Positions 45,321-61,125 of a stretch of 64,000 bases of DNA are shown piece after piece. The notes below the pieces were generated by a model. It was not told the DNA's origin and made no database searches. It was given only the letters and a program-made list of their open reading frames with translations. Numbering within the stretch: the first letter of the stretch is position 1; each line of letters begins with the position of its first letter. The DNA is from Elephas maximus indicus (Eukaryota; Chordata; Mammalia; Proboscidea; Elephantidae), in the NCBI RefSeq assembly GCF_024166365.1, contig NC_064819.1, positions 508,501 through 572,500 on the forward strand. The letters run 5' to 3'. The position numbers were made by a program, and so were the translations under genes.

Positions 45321-46992
45321 GAGGCATTTCCAGACACTCAGCAGTGTGTTCTTCCCTGAGCCACCCGTGGAAAGGTCTATGTGGAGAAGGGGAGGGAAAG
45401 TGCCCTGGGCAAAGGTGAGTTTATAAAGCGTGGAGATACCAAGCAAGCAGAACATTGCTTGCCACATAACCCTTCCCAGAACTGTTCCCAAAATGGATAT
45501 GTCAAATTTCCAGTAAATTTGGAACTGTTAAAAAATAATAGCATTTTCTGGAGGAGAAGAGAAGATGTGTGGAATTTAAATACAATACCTTTTTTAAGTC
45601 CCTGGGTAGTGCAAATTGTTCAGCCCTCATTTACAGCATTTGCCAAAGTCCATGGTATAAATACTCCAGCCACGTCTGATTTCAAGCCACCATCATGACA
45701 TCACTGAATACAAAGTTGGGAAGAAAAGCCCAGTAATACATCATTATATAATAATTATACTTATATAGATGAAGTAGATGTAAATATCCCCAGGAACATA
45801 AAATATTAGTAAAACGTAGCAAAATAAATTAGAAAGTGATCAGTTTTGAGTATTTAACCTTTCTCATATATTTAAGTGTACGTTTGCATAATGTAATTTT
45901 TAAACGGCTGAGTTTAACAACTGGGACTCAAAATTCCTAAAGAGTCCATGTAATCATGGACTCTCACATTTACATCACTTTATGATTTGTGGTCTGCCTG
46001 ACATTCTAGTCTTATATTTTTCTTTCGGCGTGCCTCTGCCCTTTAAGAATGATACTTTGGTAATACTAGAATATTTATTTCCACCTTCTTAAGTAAGTCA
46101 GGCTATTTACATCAGCAACTTCCCCTAGTTAACTCCAACCTGGCAGACACCTAATCATCTTTTGAGACTCAAATTTAAGATCATTTCCTTTATAATCCTT
46201 TCTGTACCCCCATAGCCCTCTTCTAGGTATAATTGTGCCCAGCAGAGAACCTGGTGCATGCTTTTACAACTGGTTGGCATTTATTGTTTACAAGTTTAAC
46301 TTTGCCACTAGACCATGTTATCGCTTACTCGTTTTTGTATCTCAGATACACTGGACCTTAAAAAAAGTTGTTAAATAACTTAGGATGTGCTCAGTAAATG
46401 TTGGCTTGAGCCAGTTTCCACCGTCGCCCCCCCCCCCCCGCCCCACCCCAGGTGATTAGGTGTTCTTTTCCCAAAGACTTCCTCTGGATTTGTGGTCTCT
46501 TCAAACCTAAGCCTTACCTGTGGCCCCTGTTTGCGACTGTATTCTCTCTAGACCTATGGACTCAATCATTCAATCAAAACACCTCAGCCATTTTGTTACA
46601 ATGGGAGGGAGTCTCTGGGTACAAAAGATCTGCTTAACACAATCTGCAAAAAAGGGGGAGAGGGAAAGAAGGCAAATGGACACCTTTTAGAATTATTTCT
46701 AGCTTACGGCTCAAACCAACATCTTCCTTAGAGCAATTACAGACCAGGAGGAAGTAAAATGCTTTCTGTTGCGATCTCTGCCCTATTCGTCTCAGGTTGA
46801 CCCTGACCTTGGTGCAGCCACCCAAGACACAGCTCAGGGACTGCAGATTCTGCTGGCAACTTTCCTGCTCTAAACTATCCCCTAAGCTCCCTGTGCCTGA
46901 GATAGTTCTCATGTCTAGAGCTTCCTCGAATGACAATTCCACGTGGCATCAAAACTCCCGTTAGTCAGCCCTTCTTTTGCCACTTTCAAGAC
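45321..46992. other. Intergenic, mostly unassigned
   Basis: A possible SINE-head remnant at about 45,597-45,660 (aagtccctgggtagtgcaa). A long C-run at about 46,426-46,439. No gene recognised; the short frames lack domain signal. Confidence 0.5.
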
Positions 46993-47202
46993 CCCAAACC
47001 AAAAAACTCACTGTGGTCGAATCGAGTCCAACTCGTAGTGACCCTATAGGACAGAGTAGAACTGCCCAGTAGGGTTTCCAAGGTTGTAAATCTTTACAGA
47101 AGCAGACTGCCGCATCTTTCTCTCATGGAGCGGCTAGAGGATTTGAACTGCAGGTTTTTTGGTTAGCAGCCAAGCCTTTAACCACTGCACAACCAGGTTG
47201 CC
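46993..47202 (-). mobile_element. AfroSINE, long subfamily, antisense
   Basis: Tail (gtggtcgaatcgagtccaac), central block (aagcagactgccgcatcttt), head (tttaaccactgcacaaccag). Confidence 0.85.
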
Positions 47203-47456
47203 TTCCTTTCTAGACCCACGCTCTCCTAATACCTCCTGGTTCTGTCACAACTCTGTCTTTTAGAGGTCTCTCCCAAGCCTTCAACTATGGACTACAAAGC
47301 CTTTTCTTAGGCGAACCATCCACATATATACTAAATTTTCATTAGTCCGGGCCCCAGCCCAGCAGGAGATTTTTGTAATACATGTATTATTTGAGGAGTC
47401 ATTTTCTGCATAGCTTCTAATCAATTTCCCACAGTGACAAAGTAGCAACCCATATT

Positions 47457-47613
47457 CTTGTTGTTACATGCTTTTGAGTTGGTTCCAACTTGTAGCTACC
47501 CTATAGAAGAGAGTAGAACTGTTGCATAGGGTTTCCAAGGAGCAGCTGATGGATTCAAACTGTGACCTCCTGGTTAGCAACTGAGCTCTTAACTGCTGCA
47601 CCACCATGGCTCC
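47457..47613 (-). mobile_element. AfroSINE, antisense
   Basis: Tail (ttgttacatgcttttgagtt) to head (cttaactgctgcaccaccat). More diverged than its neighbours. Confidence 0.82.
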
Positions 47614-47729
47614 ATCCCATGTACTAGAGTGGCTTTATCTAATGTGCCTGAGTCAGTTGGTCAATCCATCTTAGGGGCAAGAATTATATTTTTTTCCTCT
47701 TCCCATCTCCAGGGCCCAGCCTATTACTT

Positions 47730-47969
47730 GGCACATTTAAAGCCAAAAACACTCAAACCTGTTGCCATTGAGTGGATTCTGACTCACAGTGACCCTGTAG
47801 GATAGAGTAGAAGTGTCCTGTATGGTTTCCAAACATGTAATCTTTATGGAAGCAGGCTGCCACATCTTTCTCCAGAGGAGCACCTAGTGGACTCGAACCA
47901 CTGACCTTTCGGTTAGTGGCAGAGTACTTTAACCACTCCACCACCAGGGCTCCTTAATGGCACATTTAA
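47730..47969 (-). mobile_element. AfroSINE, long subfamily, with 11-bp target-site duplication
   Basis: GGCACATTTAA at 47,730-47,740 and 47,959-47,969. The SINE between has the long central block (aagcaggctgccacatcttt). Confidence 0.92.
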
Positions 47970-48005
47970 GCACTCAGTCAATATTTGTTGAATGAAGAAC
48001 TGAAA

Positions 48006-48032
48006 ACAAAAAACCTGTTGCGGTGGAGTGGA
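48006..48032 (-). mobile_element. AfroSINE 3'-end scrap, antisense
   Basis: caaaaaacctgttgcggtgg resembles the last ~25 bp of an antisense SINE. It may be another micro-insertion. Short, so uncertain. Confidence 0.45.
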
Positions 48033-48419
48033 GAAGAAAAAGACCAAAGAACAAATATTTGGATGTTTTTGTCATGAAGAGTACCCAGAGCCTTACACAA
48101 CACCAGTGAGACTCAATCTCTGCCCCAGTTGTCAGTGTGCCTTCACGGTCCTTAATTGTAACTGAACAGATGAAACCTTTACCCTCTATATCAAAACCTT
48201 TCATTGAAAGAATCCTCGGTATCTTGAGCTCCATTTAATTTACAAAACTTGTTAGTGTCTTTCGGTTAAAATAGCACTGAGAAGCTACATTCCTTGCATA
48301 AGTTAAACTGAGCCACAAAAGTTTCCCACAAGGACACAAGTTTCAGAGTGAAATCTTGGGGCTGAGAGCTTAACAAATTCATGATTGTGGCTCTCAGTTC
48401 CTCCCCTCCGCCCTGAACA

Positions 48420-50964
<2,545 letters not shown>

Positions 50965-51910
50965 TGACTCACCAGCAGCCAGGCTTGTAGACAAAGCCAG
51001 CTGGTGCTGTTTGTCATTCACTCTGAGAAATAACATCGCAACCTTTTGTTCAACCATTATCAGGGAGCTTGGTAACTATATATTCTAGATACATATTCTG
51101 CTCACATCACCTGACAAGTGATTTTTTTCTTTTGGATTTGTGAATTGGTTTGATTATGAAATCTTATAAAGGTGTAAAAAGCAAATGACATTTCTGGACA
51201 TATTTAACAGTCCACCATTATTGGGGGAAATGATGTGAATGGAGACATTCTCAGAGAATTTGAGACACAAATTCTCACAGTGCCTAGTGTTCCCTTTAGC
51301 CCAAATGTGCATGTTCATCCATGCAATTGTGTTCTCAATTAGGCCTGCCTGAGGCACTGGGAGAGCAAGACCAGGCCAAGCATGGTTGCCAGATTGACTT
51401 TCACATGCCCATTGTCACTGGCTGTCATCAGTGGCCCCACCAATAGGATCCCCAAAGCAGTGAGTCAAATGGCTCTTCTGACAGTGAGAATGGGTAACTT
51501 TCCTCTGATGAAGAGACAGTGGTATTTTAAGGGGTATTCAGATGATGGCTGAAATGGATTTCTAGCAGAGGACCATCCTATTAAAAGACGTGTGAAGAAA
51601 CAATCGCCTCCTTAATCTTCACACCCTTCTGTGTCATGTTTAGAGCTGTTATCTCCCATTTCCTTCATAGACAAGTGGTTCAAATCCCAAATGCCAATGA
51701 GCTTGCCTTGTGTGATGCCAGGACCTCAAAACTTTCATATCCAAAACTTCAGGCCAGACCGTTGGACTCCATGGACTCTTGGCTCCAATTCACAATGAAA
51801 TGTCACAGTCAAGACTTAGTTCCTGCTTTCTAGGTCAAAATTATGATGATTCCCCCCCTCCCCCCAGAGAATAAGAGAGTGACTGCTTATTGCATTTTCC
51901 TATATACTAG

Positions 51911-51996
51911 ACATTGGGAACTCTATAGAACACAGTTCTACTCTGACTCACATGGGGTCATTAGGTGTTGGAATCAACTCAATGCAACAGGCAAAA
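51911..51996 (+). mobile_element. AfroSINE 3' half, sense
   Basis: ttgggaactctatagaacac body and gttggaatcaactcaatgca end. The head is missing. Confidence 0.72.
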
Positions 51997-52029
51997 GGCA
52001 TTGTACTTGTGTTGTACCATGTAATGTCA

Positions 52030-52175
52030 GTTGATTCTCCTAACAATCCTATGAGGTGTTATTAATTTCCCCTTTTCGAGGAGGATGCAACTGAAGCTTG
52101 CCCATGGTTACTGGTGTACATCAAACAGCTAGTAATTAGCAGAGCTGGAACTCCGACCCAGACTCTCTGATGCCA
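52030..52175 (-). mobile_element. MIR, antisense
   Basis: acaatcctatgaggtgttat, then aactgaagcttgcccatggt and cagctagtaattagcagagc. This is the antisense order of a MIR. Confidence 0.7.
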
Positions 52176-54182
52176 AAGAATAGAGCCGTAACTAGTCTTT
52201 CTTGCTATTCTTTGGCCAGGGTTTAGTTTCCTTCACTTACACCATGAGCATACTGTGACTAAGAACAGTGACTAGTTGGTTAGGATGAAGAGGATGAGGG
52301 GGAGGATGATTCAGGGCTGTATGGGGCAGAAGGATAGAGCTCCTGCACTGTGGGGTTAGTGTGAATGGAACGGGACCTGGTGAGACACAGCAAGTATAGG
52401 AAGTGTGTAGGAAGAAGAGGGAGCTGGGAGGTGGGGACCCTGAAGGGACATTCCTGCCTTTACTGAAGATACCTTACTTACCTTTTCTCTTTTTCCAAAG
52501 ACCACTTTACACCTAGGAGGTGCCCACAGCAAGGCGGTCTGGTGTATAGGGTCTCTGTCAAACAGAGTAGGTGGAGGTCTACACCACCTGCCCCAGCCCA
52601 GTGTGCTAGTTCTCATATAAGGAAGAAGGAGACTAAGAAATATGAGCATGACTGTGTTAGCCTGAGATAGAGTAGTCAACAGGTGGACTCCAGGCAGGAT
52701 TATGCTCCCAGAAAAAGGGAACAAAGCAGACACTGAGGGATCTCATCCCCAGGGAGAAAGAAGATGGAGTTGTAAAGGGAATCAGGAAGAAGACCCACTC
52801 CAAGGGTACTGTGGCTGACAGGTAGACGGAAGAACAATAGGTACGTCATGTGATAGGTAGGGGTAATAGAATTGGCAATAGGGAAGCGGATGCTCAGGAG
52901 TTTCTGATAGCCCTGAGAGGCCCTGACAGACACTTAAGAACAACCTTAAGTGGGTCATTTTGAGCAGAGAATGAGGGGTTGGAGGGCTGGCCTTGAGCAA
53001 GCCCAGCTGTGAGAACCACAACACAGCAACATGGACTGAGTGAGCAAAGCCGGGGCCTTTTCTGCAAGAGCTGGGTGGTTGCTCATGAGTTTTAATGTGA
53101 TTAGCTGGAATCAAAGAGATACTTTAGGGCAGGACTGGCATGAGTTTATGTGCCATGTGAGGCGTGTACATGTTTGTATACAGAGCTACTGGACAAGCCA
53201 TTTGCTTAGCCTAACCCCACATTCTCTCTCCTGTCCTACATGCTGGCTCTGGGCTTGGTGCTGTCCTCACATTTCAGTTTACTCACATAATTCCTCGTTT
53301 CCTCCCCTGGGGTATTGTGGTAGCTGTGGCTGCCTTGGCTCCAGCCCTCTTTCCTGGGTACATCTCTTCCTCATCTGCAGGCTTTACATGACCTACAGCT
53401 CTCAGTCTGTCTAGTCAACGCCCTGTCACTCATCTTCCTTGTTCTGCACCTTCTTCCCAAATAGGGCTCAGCTTGCCCACAGCTGCCCAGTGGCTCCCCA
53501 TGCTTCTCTTACGAGGCAGACCTGTAAAGCTGCAGGGACCCAGGCTTGTGAAATGCCTTCTCATCCAAACATCCTTTATTCAGATAGGCACAACCTCCAA
53601 ATGGATCCACTAAACTGAAACCCCTTTTAGATGCAAGGTGAACTATTTGGGTTGGACACTGAGGCAATCAGGATAAAAGATCGAGAGCTTTAAAAAGGAA
53701 CCCAGGGCTGAATGGTCTAAAAAACAACCCTACTGTGGGGACCTTATAGACAACGCTGCTGAAGTTTGCCCTGGGAGGTAGCTAGGATGACTGGATCTTT
53801 TCAATGACGGGGAAGAAGTGGGGAAAACTTAGAGAAATGGTGGAGGACTGAGGAGGTCTTCCTCTTGGATGAGAGAAGGTGAATGGCCTGGCAGGTTACT
53901 TTCAGATCTGCCATGGGTACCCTGAAAGGGTGGTGCTGTGCCAGCTGTTGGTGACTCGGAGTAGAGCACACTGGTGCATCCTGGGTAAGACGTCAGCATC
54001 TTTTCTATGGAGGAGGAGGGAGAAGGAAAAAAAAAAGGAAGGAAGAAGAAAGGGAAGAGCCTTGTGTGGGTGTAGGTGTGTGTGTGTGATACAGAGAAAG
54101 GGAGAGAGAGAGAGAGGGTAAGTGCTCTGGTCTAGTAAGTATCTGGACAGAAAGCCTGCAAGGAAAGCTTATGGTATTACAG

Positions 54183-54395
54183 TAAAGAGTAGAGCGTAGG
54201 CTAGTTCAAACACCTGCTCCACCACTTACCAGTTAACCTCTCTGAGCCTTGGTTTCCTCAGCTATAAAATAGGGATGGTAATAGTACCTACTTCACAGGG
54301 TTGATGTGAGATGTAAATGAGATAGTGCATTAAAAATGCTTAGCATAGTGCCTGGCAACGGTAGAGTTTGATAATGCTGGCAATGTAAAATTATT
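54183..54395 (+). mobile_element. MIR, sense, well preserved
   Basis: Almost the whole MIR order is present: ctgctccaccacttaccag, ggtttcctcagctataaaat, cacagggttgatgtgagatg, atagtgcctggcaacg. Confidence 0.85.
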
Positions 54396-54704
54396 ATTAT
54401 CATCAGCTTGTCCTTCCCAACACTAATAGAAAATGAAGAAAGGTAGGAAAGGTCTCTCATACTCTGTCTTGAAATAACGGACTTTATTAATGGCCTCATA
54501 TAGGAGTTGATAAGGTTGCCTGGATGATCTTTGTCCTTGCTGTCATCTGTGGTACCTTCACCTCATCTATTATTCTCCAGTAAGGAGTGTCAGCTTTATG
54601 GGCCACCATATGGGATTTTTCTCCTTTGTGCTCATTGCCCTTGATGCCTTTCATTATGTTTGTTTTACCAATTGCAGACCCAGAGGATTCGGGTACAGTG
54701 GAAA

Positions 54705-54910
54705 GTTTTGGAGTCAGGCAGGTGAGCTAAAACTCTTCTTTAGCGATGTGAAGCTGTGTGTTTAAGTGATGGTATTTAGCTTCTTGGAGCCTCACTTCCC
54801 TTTTCTGTAAACAGATCTAGCGCTTCCCTCATAGGATTCTTCCCTGAAAGGATTAAAGGTGCAAAATGCCTAACACAATGCCTGACTAATAGACACCTCA
54901 TAAATGTTGG
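54705..54910 (+). mobile_element. MIR, sense
   Basis: gagcctcacttcccttttct, then gaaaggattaaaggtgcaaa and cacaatgcctgactaataga. It lies about 310 bp past the previous MIR. Confidence 0.78.
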
Positions 54911-55373
54911 CATCTTTCTCCCGATGATAAGTTCTTCAGGAACTGATCTTGTGGTCTCTTTGCATAACCATATGGCAAGCATTAGACACTTAGAATTCTA
55001 GAAAGTCTGAGCAGGCAAGACTCAGAGGCCAATCAAATGGAACCATCACCATCCTGATGAAAAGGAGCATCAACACATGGTTTTGGCACACCTCCCTACT
55101 CACCTGTCCTTGACAGCTGGGCGCTAAAGTGAGGTTTGCATGGGGGATGGAGTGCCTGAAAAGTTCAAATACATTTTCTAGAAGGTGTCACTATATGTGT
55201 CACTCCTCAACAACCACAACAGAAGTGACGTTTCACCAGTTTGAGAGAAGTTTTGGGAGAGCGTAAGGTGCAGGTTGTGACTTTCAACATCACAACTGTC
55301 TGCTGCTTGAAGCTTTCTTCTCTTGTCAAACTAGCTTTCATTGCTGGCGATTTTGTTTACCGGGCTTCTCCTT

Positions 55374-55560
55374 CAGTGGTGGTTCTCAAACTCAAGGGCA
55401 TCGGAATCACCGGCAGAGCTTGTTAAAAAAGAGATTGCTGCCCCCCTACCCTGAGTTTCTGAGGTATTAGGTCTGGGGTGGGACCCTGGAATTTGCTTTT
55501 CTCACCAGTTCCCAGGTGGTGCCGATTCTGCTAATCTGAGGACCCCACTCTGAGAACCAC
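55374..55560 (+). mobile_element. MER5-like hAT element with both ends
   Basis: Begins cagtggtggttctcaaac and ends with the inverted counterpart, actctgagaaccac. The middle carries cagagcttgttaaaaaaga and gtctggggtgggaccctgg. Confidence 0.78.
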
Positions 55561-56817
55561 GACCCTACAGACTTTCTCTTTCCTTAGACCAAAAGGCAAA
55601 CAACGGAAATTCACCAAACCCACAGAGCAAGCTCAGCTGATCCTCTGACATTTTTCTCTTGACAATAGAAATTTTTTTCTCTACCTGCAGTGGAGGGTTG
55701 AGGACTCTGCTGAAGTTATTATTCAGGAAAATAAGGAATGTTTTCTTCAACTACTGCTTGCCTTCCCCGTAACTCTCAGGAAGATGAAAAAGGCTAGTAT
55801 TCCATAAGTCACAAGGATGACTCAAGGCTGATACAAAATACAAGTACCACTGAAACAAGCAATTTTGACTGAAAGACTGGTTTTTAGTATTAAAGTAGAA
55901 ATAGAAAATAGAGAGTATTCAATCTGACTTTTCCCACTCAGATGACTTCTCTTTTGCCTTTTTTTTTTTCCATTTTACCCTTTATGTTTGTTTATATTTT
56001 CTTTCCAAAGACAGGCATAAGATATTCTGGAAGTAACAAACAAATTTAAGAGAACAAAATCCTTGTCAAATATCTTTAAGGTGATAGCACTAACTTTACT
56101 GGCATTAAGGATCCTGGGAGAGGGGGGATGCAGAACTCCTGGCCCCTCTCTCAGAGATTATAATTTAGCAGTTTGGGGTGCAGGACTACACTTTGGGAAA
56201 CATTGCTTTGGAGTACTTTACTGTCAAGTAAAAGTGTTCGTTGCTGTCTGAAACTCTGAAAAGGTTTGCCGGGTGAGGTTGGGAAATATACTCGCCATCA
56301 GCTCTTTTCAAAACTTGAAGTCTAACACTGGCCTCCTCTCATGGTAGGGTGATCAGAATCCAGGTAGCTGATTACATTTCGGAGCTGTGTCAGTGAAAAC
56401 CTGTCTCTTCCTCTTTCATGTGTCACTTCCCTTATGGTCAATGGTCTCCTTAGATCACCAGCAGGACTCAGTCTCATTTGCTATCCCTGCATTTAGAAAA
56501 TTCCCAACAGCTACTTGGTTCTCCTTTTAGAACTGCTGCTTCTTTGTTGTCTTGAAAGAATGGCCATGAGCAGTCGTTTCCAAACTGCCCGATGGATCCG
56601 CTGGGGGATCCAGGGGCGACTTGCAGGGAGCAGAGAGATCCCAAGCCACCAGGGCTCTGGGCTAACTCCTAACGCGGACCAGGGCCCTTCTAATTATTGC
56701 TTTTACTTATTTGACTTTGTGAAAGATATCTCTGAAGGATGGAGTTATTGCTTAACAAATATTTAGTACTTATCACATGCCACACATGGTGATGTTTTAA
56801 AAAATCGAAAACCAGAG

Positions 56818-57125
56818 TATTGGAGAAGTGCTTGACTGCTCATCTGGCTGCATCAGAATCACCTCAGGAGATTGTTCCAGAGTCTGGATTTTTTAAGATT
56901 CTTGGGTAATTCTGATGATCTGTCTAGTTTGGGAGTCACTCGGTTAGACCCATGTTTCTCAAACTCACCTGATGGTATGAATCACCTGGGGAGCTTATTA
57001 AAAATAAAGACTCCCAGCCCCCACCTCAGTACTACTGAATCAGGGGACTGACCTAGAAATTCATATTTTAAAAGAGATCCCCTTGCCCCACTCTCTTAAG
57101 TAATCTGAGAAGTTTGAGTAACCCC
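56818..57125. mobile_element. Two adjacent MER5-like hAT remnants
   Basis: The first part (56,818-56,945) has gcatcagaatcacctcagga. The second (56,952-57,125) has gtttctcaaactcacctgat, cctggggagcttattaaaaa and tactgaatcaggggactgac. Confidence 0.65.
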
Positions 57126-58867
57126 ACTCCAAAGCAGACTGTGTTCAGCTATTATTTCTGCTTGCACAGATTTGAAGGCACCACAACTAGGCAGATGTTA
57201 CACTTGGTGGTGATATGAGCAGTTTAGCTTTTGTTATTTTATCCTGTCATACAATCACAATTACAGAAATGCTTTTCATCTGGAGAACAGAAGAGTCATC
57301 TGACAACCACTTGTGTTTCCTATCATCTTGTCAGTATTTTGTGTGTGTCCCCAAGCATGTGTTGCCCAGATACTCTGTTCTCCACCATCCCAGCTGTTTC
57401 TTGAATCTGGGGCTCTCTTCATTGAGAGTTCAACCCTGTATCCATCAACCAATCCCACAGGGTCCCAGGATTCAGGAAATCACTCTGTGGTTAATGTGGG
57501 GGGTGGGTGTGGGAGTGGAGGAGAGAGGAGAGGGAAGAAGGAGTGTCTGCCTCTCTCTGCTCTTTGATAAATGGACATCTTGGACTGGACTTCCTTTGTG
57601 GGCCTTAATTGTTGTTTTGTTACAGTTCATACACCATTCTCACTTTCCATCTGCCTCTCCCTGTAATTCTGTATTCCCTGGTGGCTGAGCTACCCAGGCC
57701 CAGCTAGAGATATGCAGATGGTTCACTCTGGCTAAAGAACGCCTTTTCATATTTGCCCTTTTCCTTCACAGCTCCTCATCAGGCTGAATGCTGCCTTCCT
57801 TTTGACCCTGTGATTTTTGGCTTTTGCACTCCAAACTTGGGCCTTTCACAGACCTTTGGTCTGCTGCTAAATTGCAGGGCTAATCACACAGTAGCATCTT
57901 TCCCAGTCCAGGGTACATCAGTCACCAGGAAGGGAGAGAAGAAAAAACGGTGAGAGGAGAAGGCTGACTTGTGGGGCCCAATTGCCTTCTCCCTGTGTGA
58001 GGGTCACTGGGCTTCTCAGGTAACAGTGATCCCCCCTCTCATTGTGGGAGGGGGCACCCCACACTTCTCACTCGCTTTCTCCCTGCCCCTCTTTCTTCCT
58101 CTGTCTCTCTCTCCCTCCGTGTCTTCCCTTTGCTTTCTCTTTCTTCTCTCATTCACACACAAAGCAATTGTCTATTCTCTCCGTTTAACTCCCTTCGAGC
58201 AGCGCAAATTAAGAGCCTATCATTTGTGTCAGCTTGAGTGCTTTCTATGTTGATTTGCTTTTCTTTCTTTTCCCAGCCTGTGGCCTGAATAGCCTAGTGA
58301 ATACTCAATTTCATGCACATGGATGGTTTTAGACCCTTTTAACCCAGATAAAGTAAAAGAGAAAAACAACTTGGGGGTTGACACAGAGTTACCCACCCAA
58401 CCAACTCCTCTCCAGCTTTCTTTTCTCTTTTCAGTCCTGAGGAACCATTACTTTTCTGCAGGACCACAATGCCAGCCCACCCACAGGACCTGCTCTCACC
58501 ACAGCTTGTAGATACAATCAAGGCGAAGTCATCTGCTCAGTGCAGGCACCTACCTGTATATGCACTGCTAGGTGTTTGGAATGTTCTAGTCATACAGCAA
58601 TTATGAATGGGTTAGAAACTGGATATCTCAGGTATATTCTGTGTAAAAAATAATAATAATAATAATTCTGTGTAGAGAGTAATTAATCAGGATATTTTTT
58701 ATTCCTTTGTAAAAAGTTTGTCTATGATCATTTTAGGGACACATTGATAAGTGGTTGATGGTGCCTCCCCTGATTTTAATTACAGTAGCCTTCTATCAGA
58801 ACTTCCTTGGTGAAGGTCCAGTCCTTTTCTCCCAGAGCCCCTGGATCTAACACATGTTTGGCTTTGA

Positions 58868-58990
<123 letters not shown>

Positions 58991-59782
58991 TAAGAAACCC
59001 TTCCTTGCCCCTTGGAACAGAGGACAGTTTTAAACAGAGGCAGAGTTTGAAGACTTGGAGCTCCCACAAGCTATTTCTACCCAAAACCCCTTGGAGTAAG
59101 CATGTCCACCCAATAGAGCCCCTCAGAGCAAGGAGAGACCAGTGTTGCCATTCACACCAAAATCCCACCCAGGGTAGAGTGCTTTGTCCTTTTCTATGAG
59201 AAAAGCTGATCCTCAAGCTCGGGCTGGGCTTCATTTCTCCTGAGACTTGAGGGACTGGATGGCCTTACTTAGAGGTGACTTGATGTCTAAACTCAGTTTT
59301 ATTGTGACCTGAACAGCCCTAAATCTATCAAAAAAAAAAAAATTATACTTAATGAAGGGTAAATATTGGGGTGACCACATGTCCTATTTGCCCTGATTAG
59401 TGCCTGTTGTCCCAACATATTTATTAATAGTACCCTCTTTCACTCTCAAAAGTGCCCTGGGCTGGATGATAAATTATGTGACCATCTCAGTAAAGGGCCT
59501 TTTCCCAAAGTGAATTCTCATGTGTGTGGAGGAAGGGCTTAAACGCAAACTCAATAGCTTAATGATGAATGAAGAGAAAAGAGCGCCTGGTAGTAGATCA
59601 TTACTGTCTATTGTCCTGAGTCACATTTCTTCTTCTTAGCAGTTATAGAAAAGTACCTGTTTGTGTTATTTTAAAGGAACTTGCTCTGAAAATCTCCTAG
59701 ATATTGGCCAGTTGAAACCTTGGTTTTATTTCCATCTGTTAGTAATCCCCTATGATACATACATATGTATATATACATATAT

Positions 59783-59932
59783 GGAAACCCTGGTGGCCTC
59801 GTGGTTAAGCGCTATGCCTGCTAATCAAAAGGTTGGCAGTTCGAATCCACCAGGTGCTTCTTGGAAACTCTATGGGGCAGTTCTACTCTGTCCTGTAGGG
59901 TCACTATGAGTTGGGATCGACTTGATGGCAAT
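59783..59932 (+). mobile_element. AfroSINE, sense, flanked by TA/CA microsatellite
   Basis: gaaaccctggtggcctcgtg to gggatcgacttgatggcaat. Both flanks are tacatatata-type repeats. Confidence 0.9.
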
Positions 59933-59973
59933 GAATGTATATACATATATACACACTCACACATATATATACC

Positions 59974-60033
59974 TGTACCCATTGCCGTTGAGTCGATTCT
60001 GGCTCACAGTGACCCTAAAAGACAGAGTAAAAC
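59974..60033 (-). mobile_element. AfroSINE 3' fragment, antisense
   Basis: tacccattgccgttgagtcg to gaccctaaaagacagagt. It stands opposite the sense copy 40 bp away. Confidence 0.8.
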
Positions 60034-60345
60034 TTGACTTGCTTTGTAAAAACAGCTGATTTTCCTTTTCCTAAGAGCTTGAGATCACCGTGGGGGAGGG
60101 TGAGGAGATGCTGGCTGAAAAGACCTAAATGCTGGGGGAGAAAGGAAGGAGTCAGGAGAGGAGAGAAAGGAGGAAACTGAGAGTGAAGACCCCAGAGAAG
60201 CAGCCATTGACTCTTTGCTGGAAACTCTGCAAAGCCGTCTGAGCTTCTGAGGGTGGGAAACTCATGCATCTCCTGGTAGACCGGTTCTTTTCATTGGTGC
60301 TGTCTCACAGCAGGCTTAAGAAGTGGTTGCACGCTGTCAGAATGA

Positions 60346-60516
<171 letters not shown>

Positions 60517-60850
60517 GACGCCGAGTCCCGCCCCCTGTAGGGAGGACGAATCTTCCACTCCACGGTCTCCATGGAAAAGAAATAGTCACCTTCCGACCTC
60601 CTCCTCTTTCTCAAAGGCTCCTGTCCTTGGCATTTGCGAGTGCTGCGTTTCCGCTGAGAATCCACGTTGCCTACCGCTGCCCCCTTCAGTTCATTTAGAA
60701 CTATGCAAAGACTCCGCTTCCTTCCTCCTCCTGAGCTCCTTTTTGGCCCACAAGTCTTTGTTTGTTGGATTATTTATTTACTTATTTATTTGCCAACAAT
60801 TTCCCTCCCCCACTATAGAACACACCTAATAAACACTTTAGCCGTGTGTC
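60517..60850 (+). other. TAGLN3: TAGLN3 3' UTR
   Basis: About 330 bp, with a poly(A) signal AATAAA at 60,828-60,833 and a GT-rich stretch (gccgtgtgtcgtagagtgt) downstream. Confidence 0.75.
60828..60833 (+). promoter_or_regulatory. TAGLN3: TAGLN3 poly(A) signal
   Basis: AATAAA 312 bp past the stop, followed within 10 bp by GTGTGTCG. Confidence 0.75.
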
Positions 60851-61125
60851 GTAGAGTGTAAAGTTCATAATTTTCTTAGGGCCTTCGCAGGCAGGGCTGT
60901 TTTTTCTGTTGCTCAAGAGACCAGCAAGGTGTAAATACTCTTAAACTATGGTTGTAGAAATATAGGTTAGCTAGGTGAATGCTCTTACATGTTGATAATG
61001 TTCGTTTTGGTACTTGAATGTTCATTTTGGTAACAGAAAGTTTAGGAATAGTTTTGCCCACTCTAAAGCCCAAGGCCATGAGTTGAAGAACAAGGTCTTT
61101 GACCCCACAAATTATTTGAATACCT

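Noticed and set aside
57215-57688. A 157-codon open frame in the TAGLN3 intron
   Set aside because: No splice context, no domain and an ordinary chance length for a GC-moderate intron.
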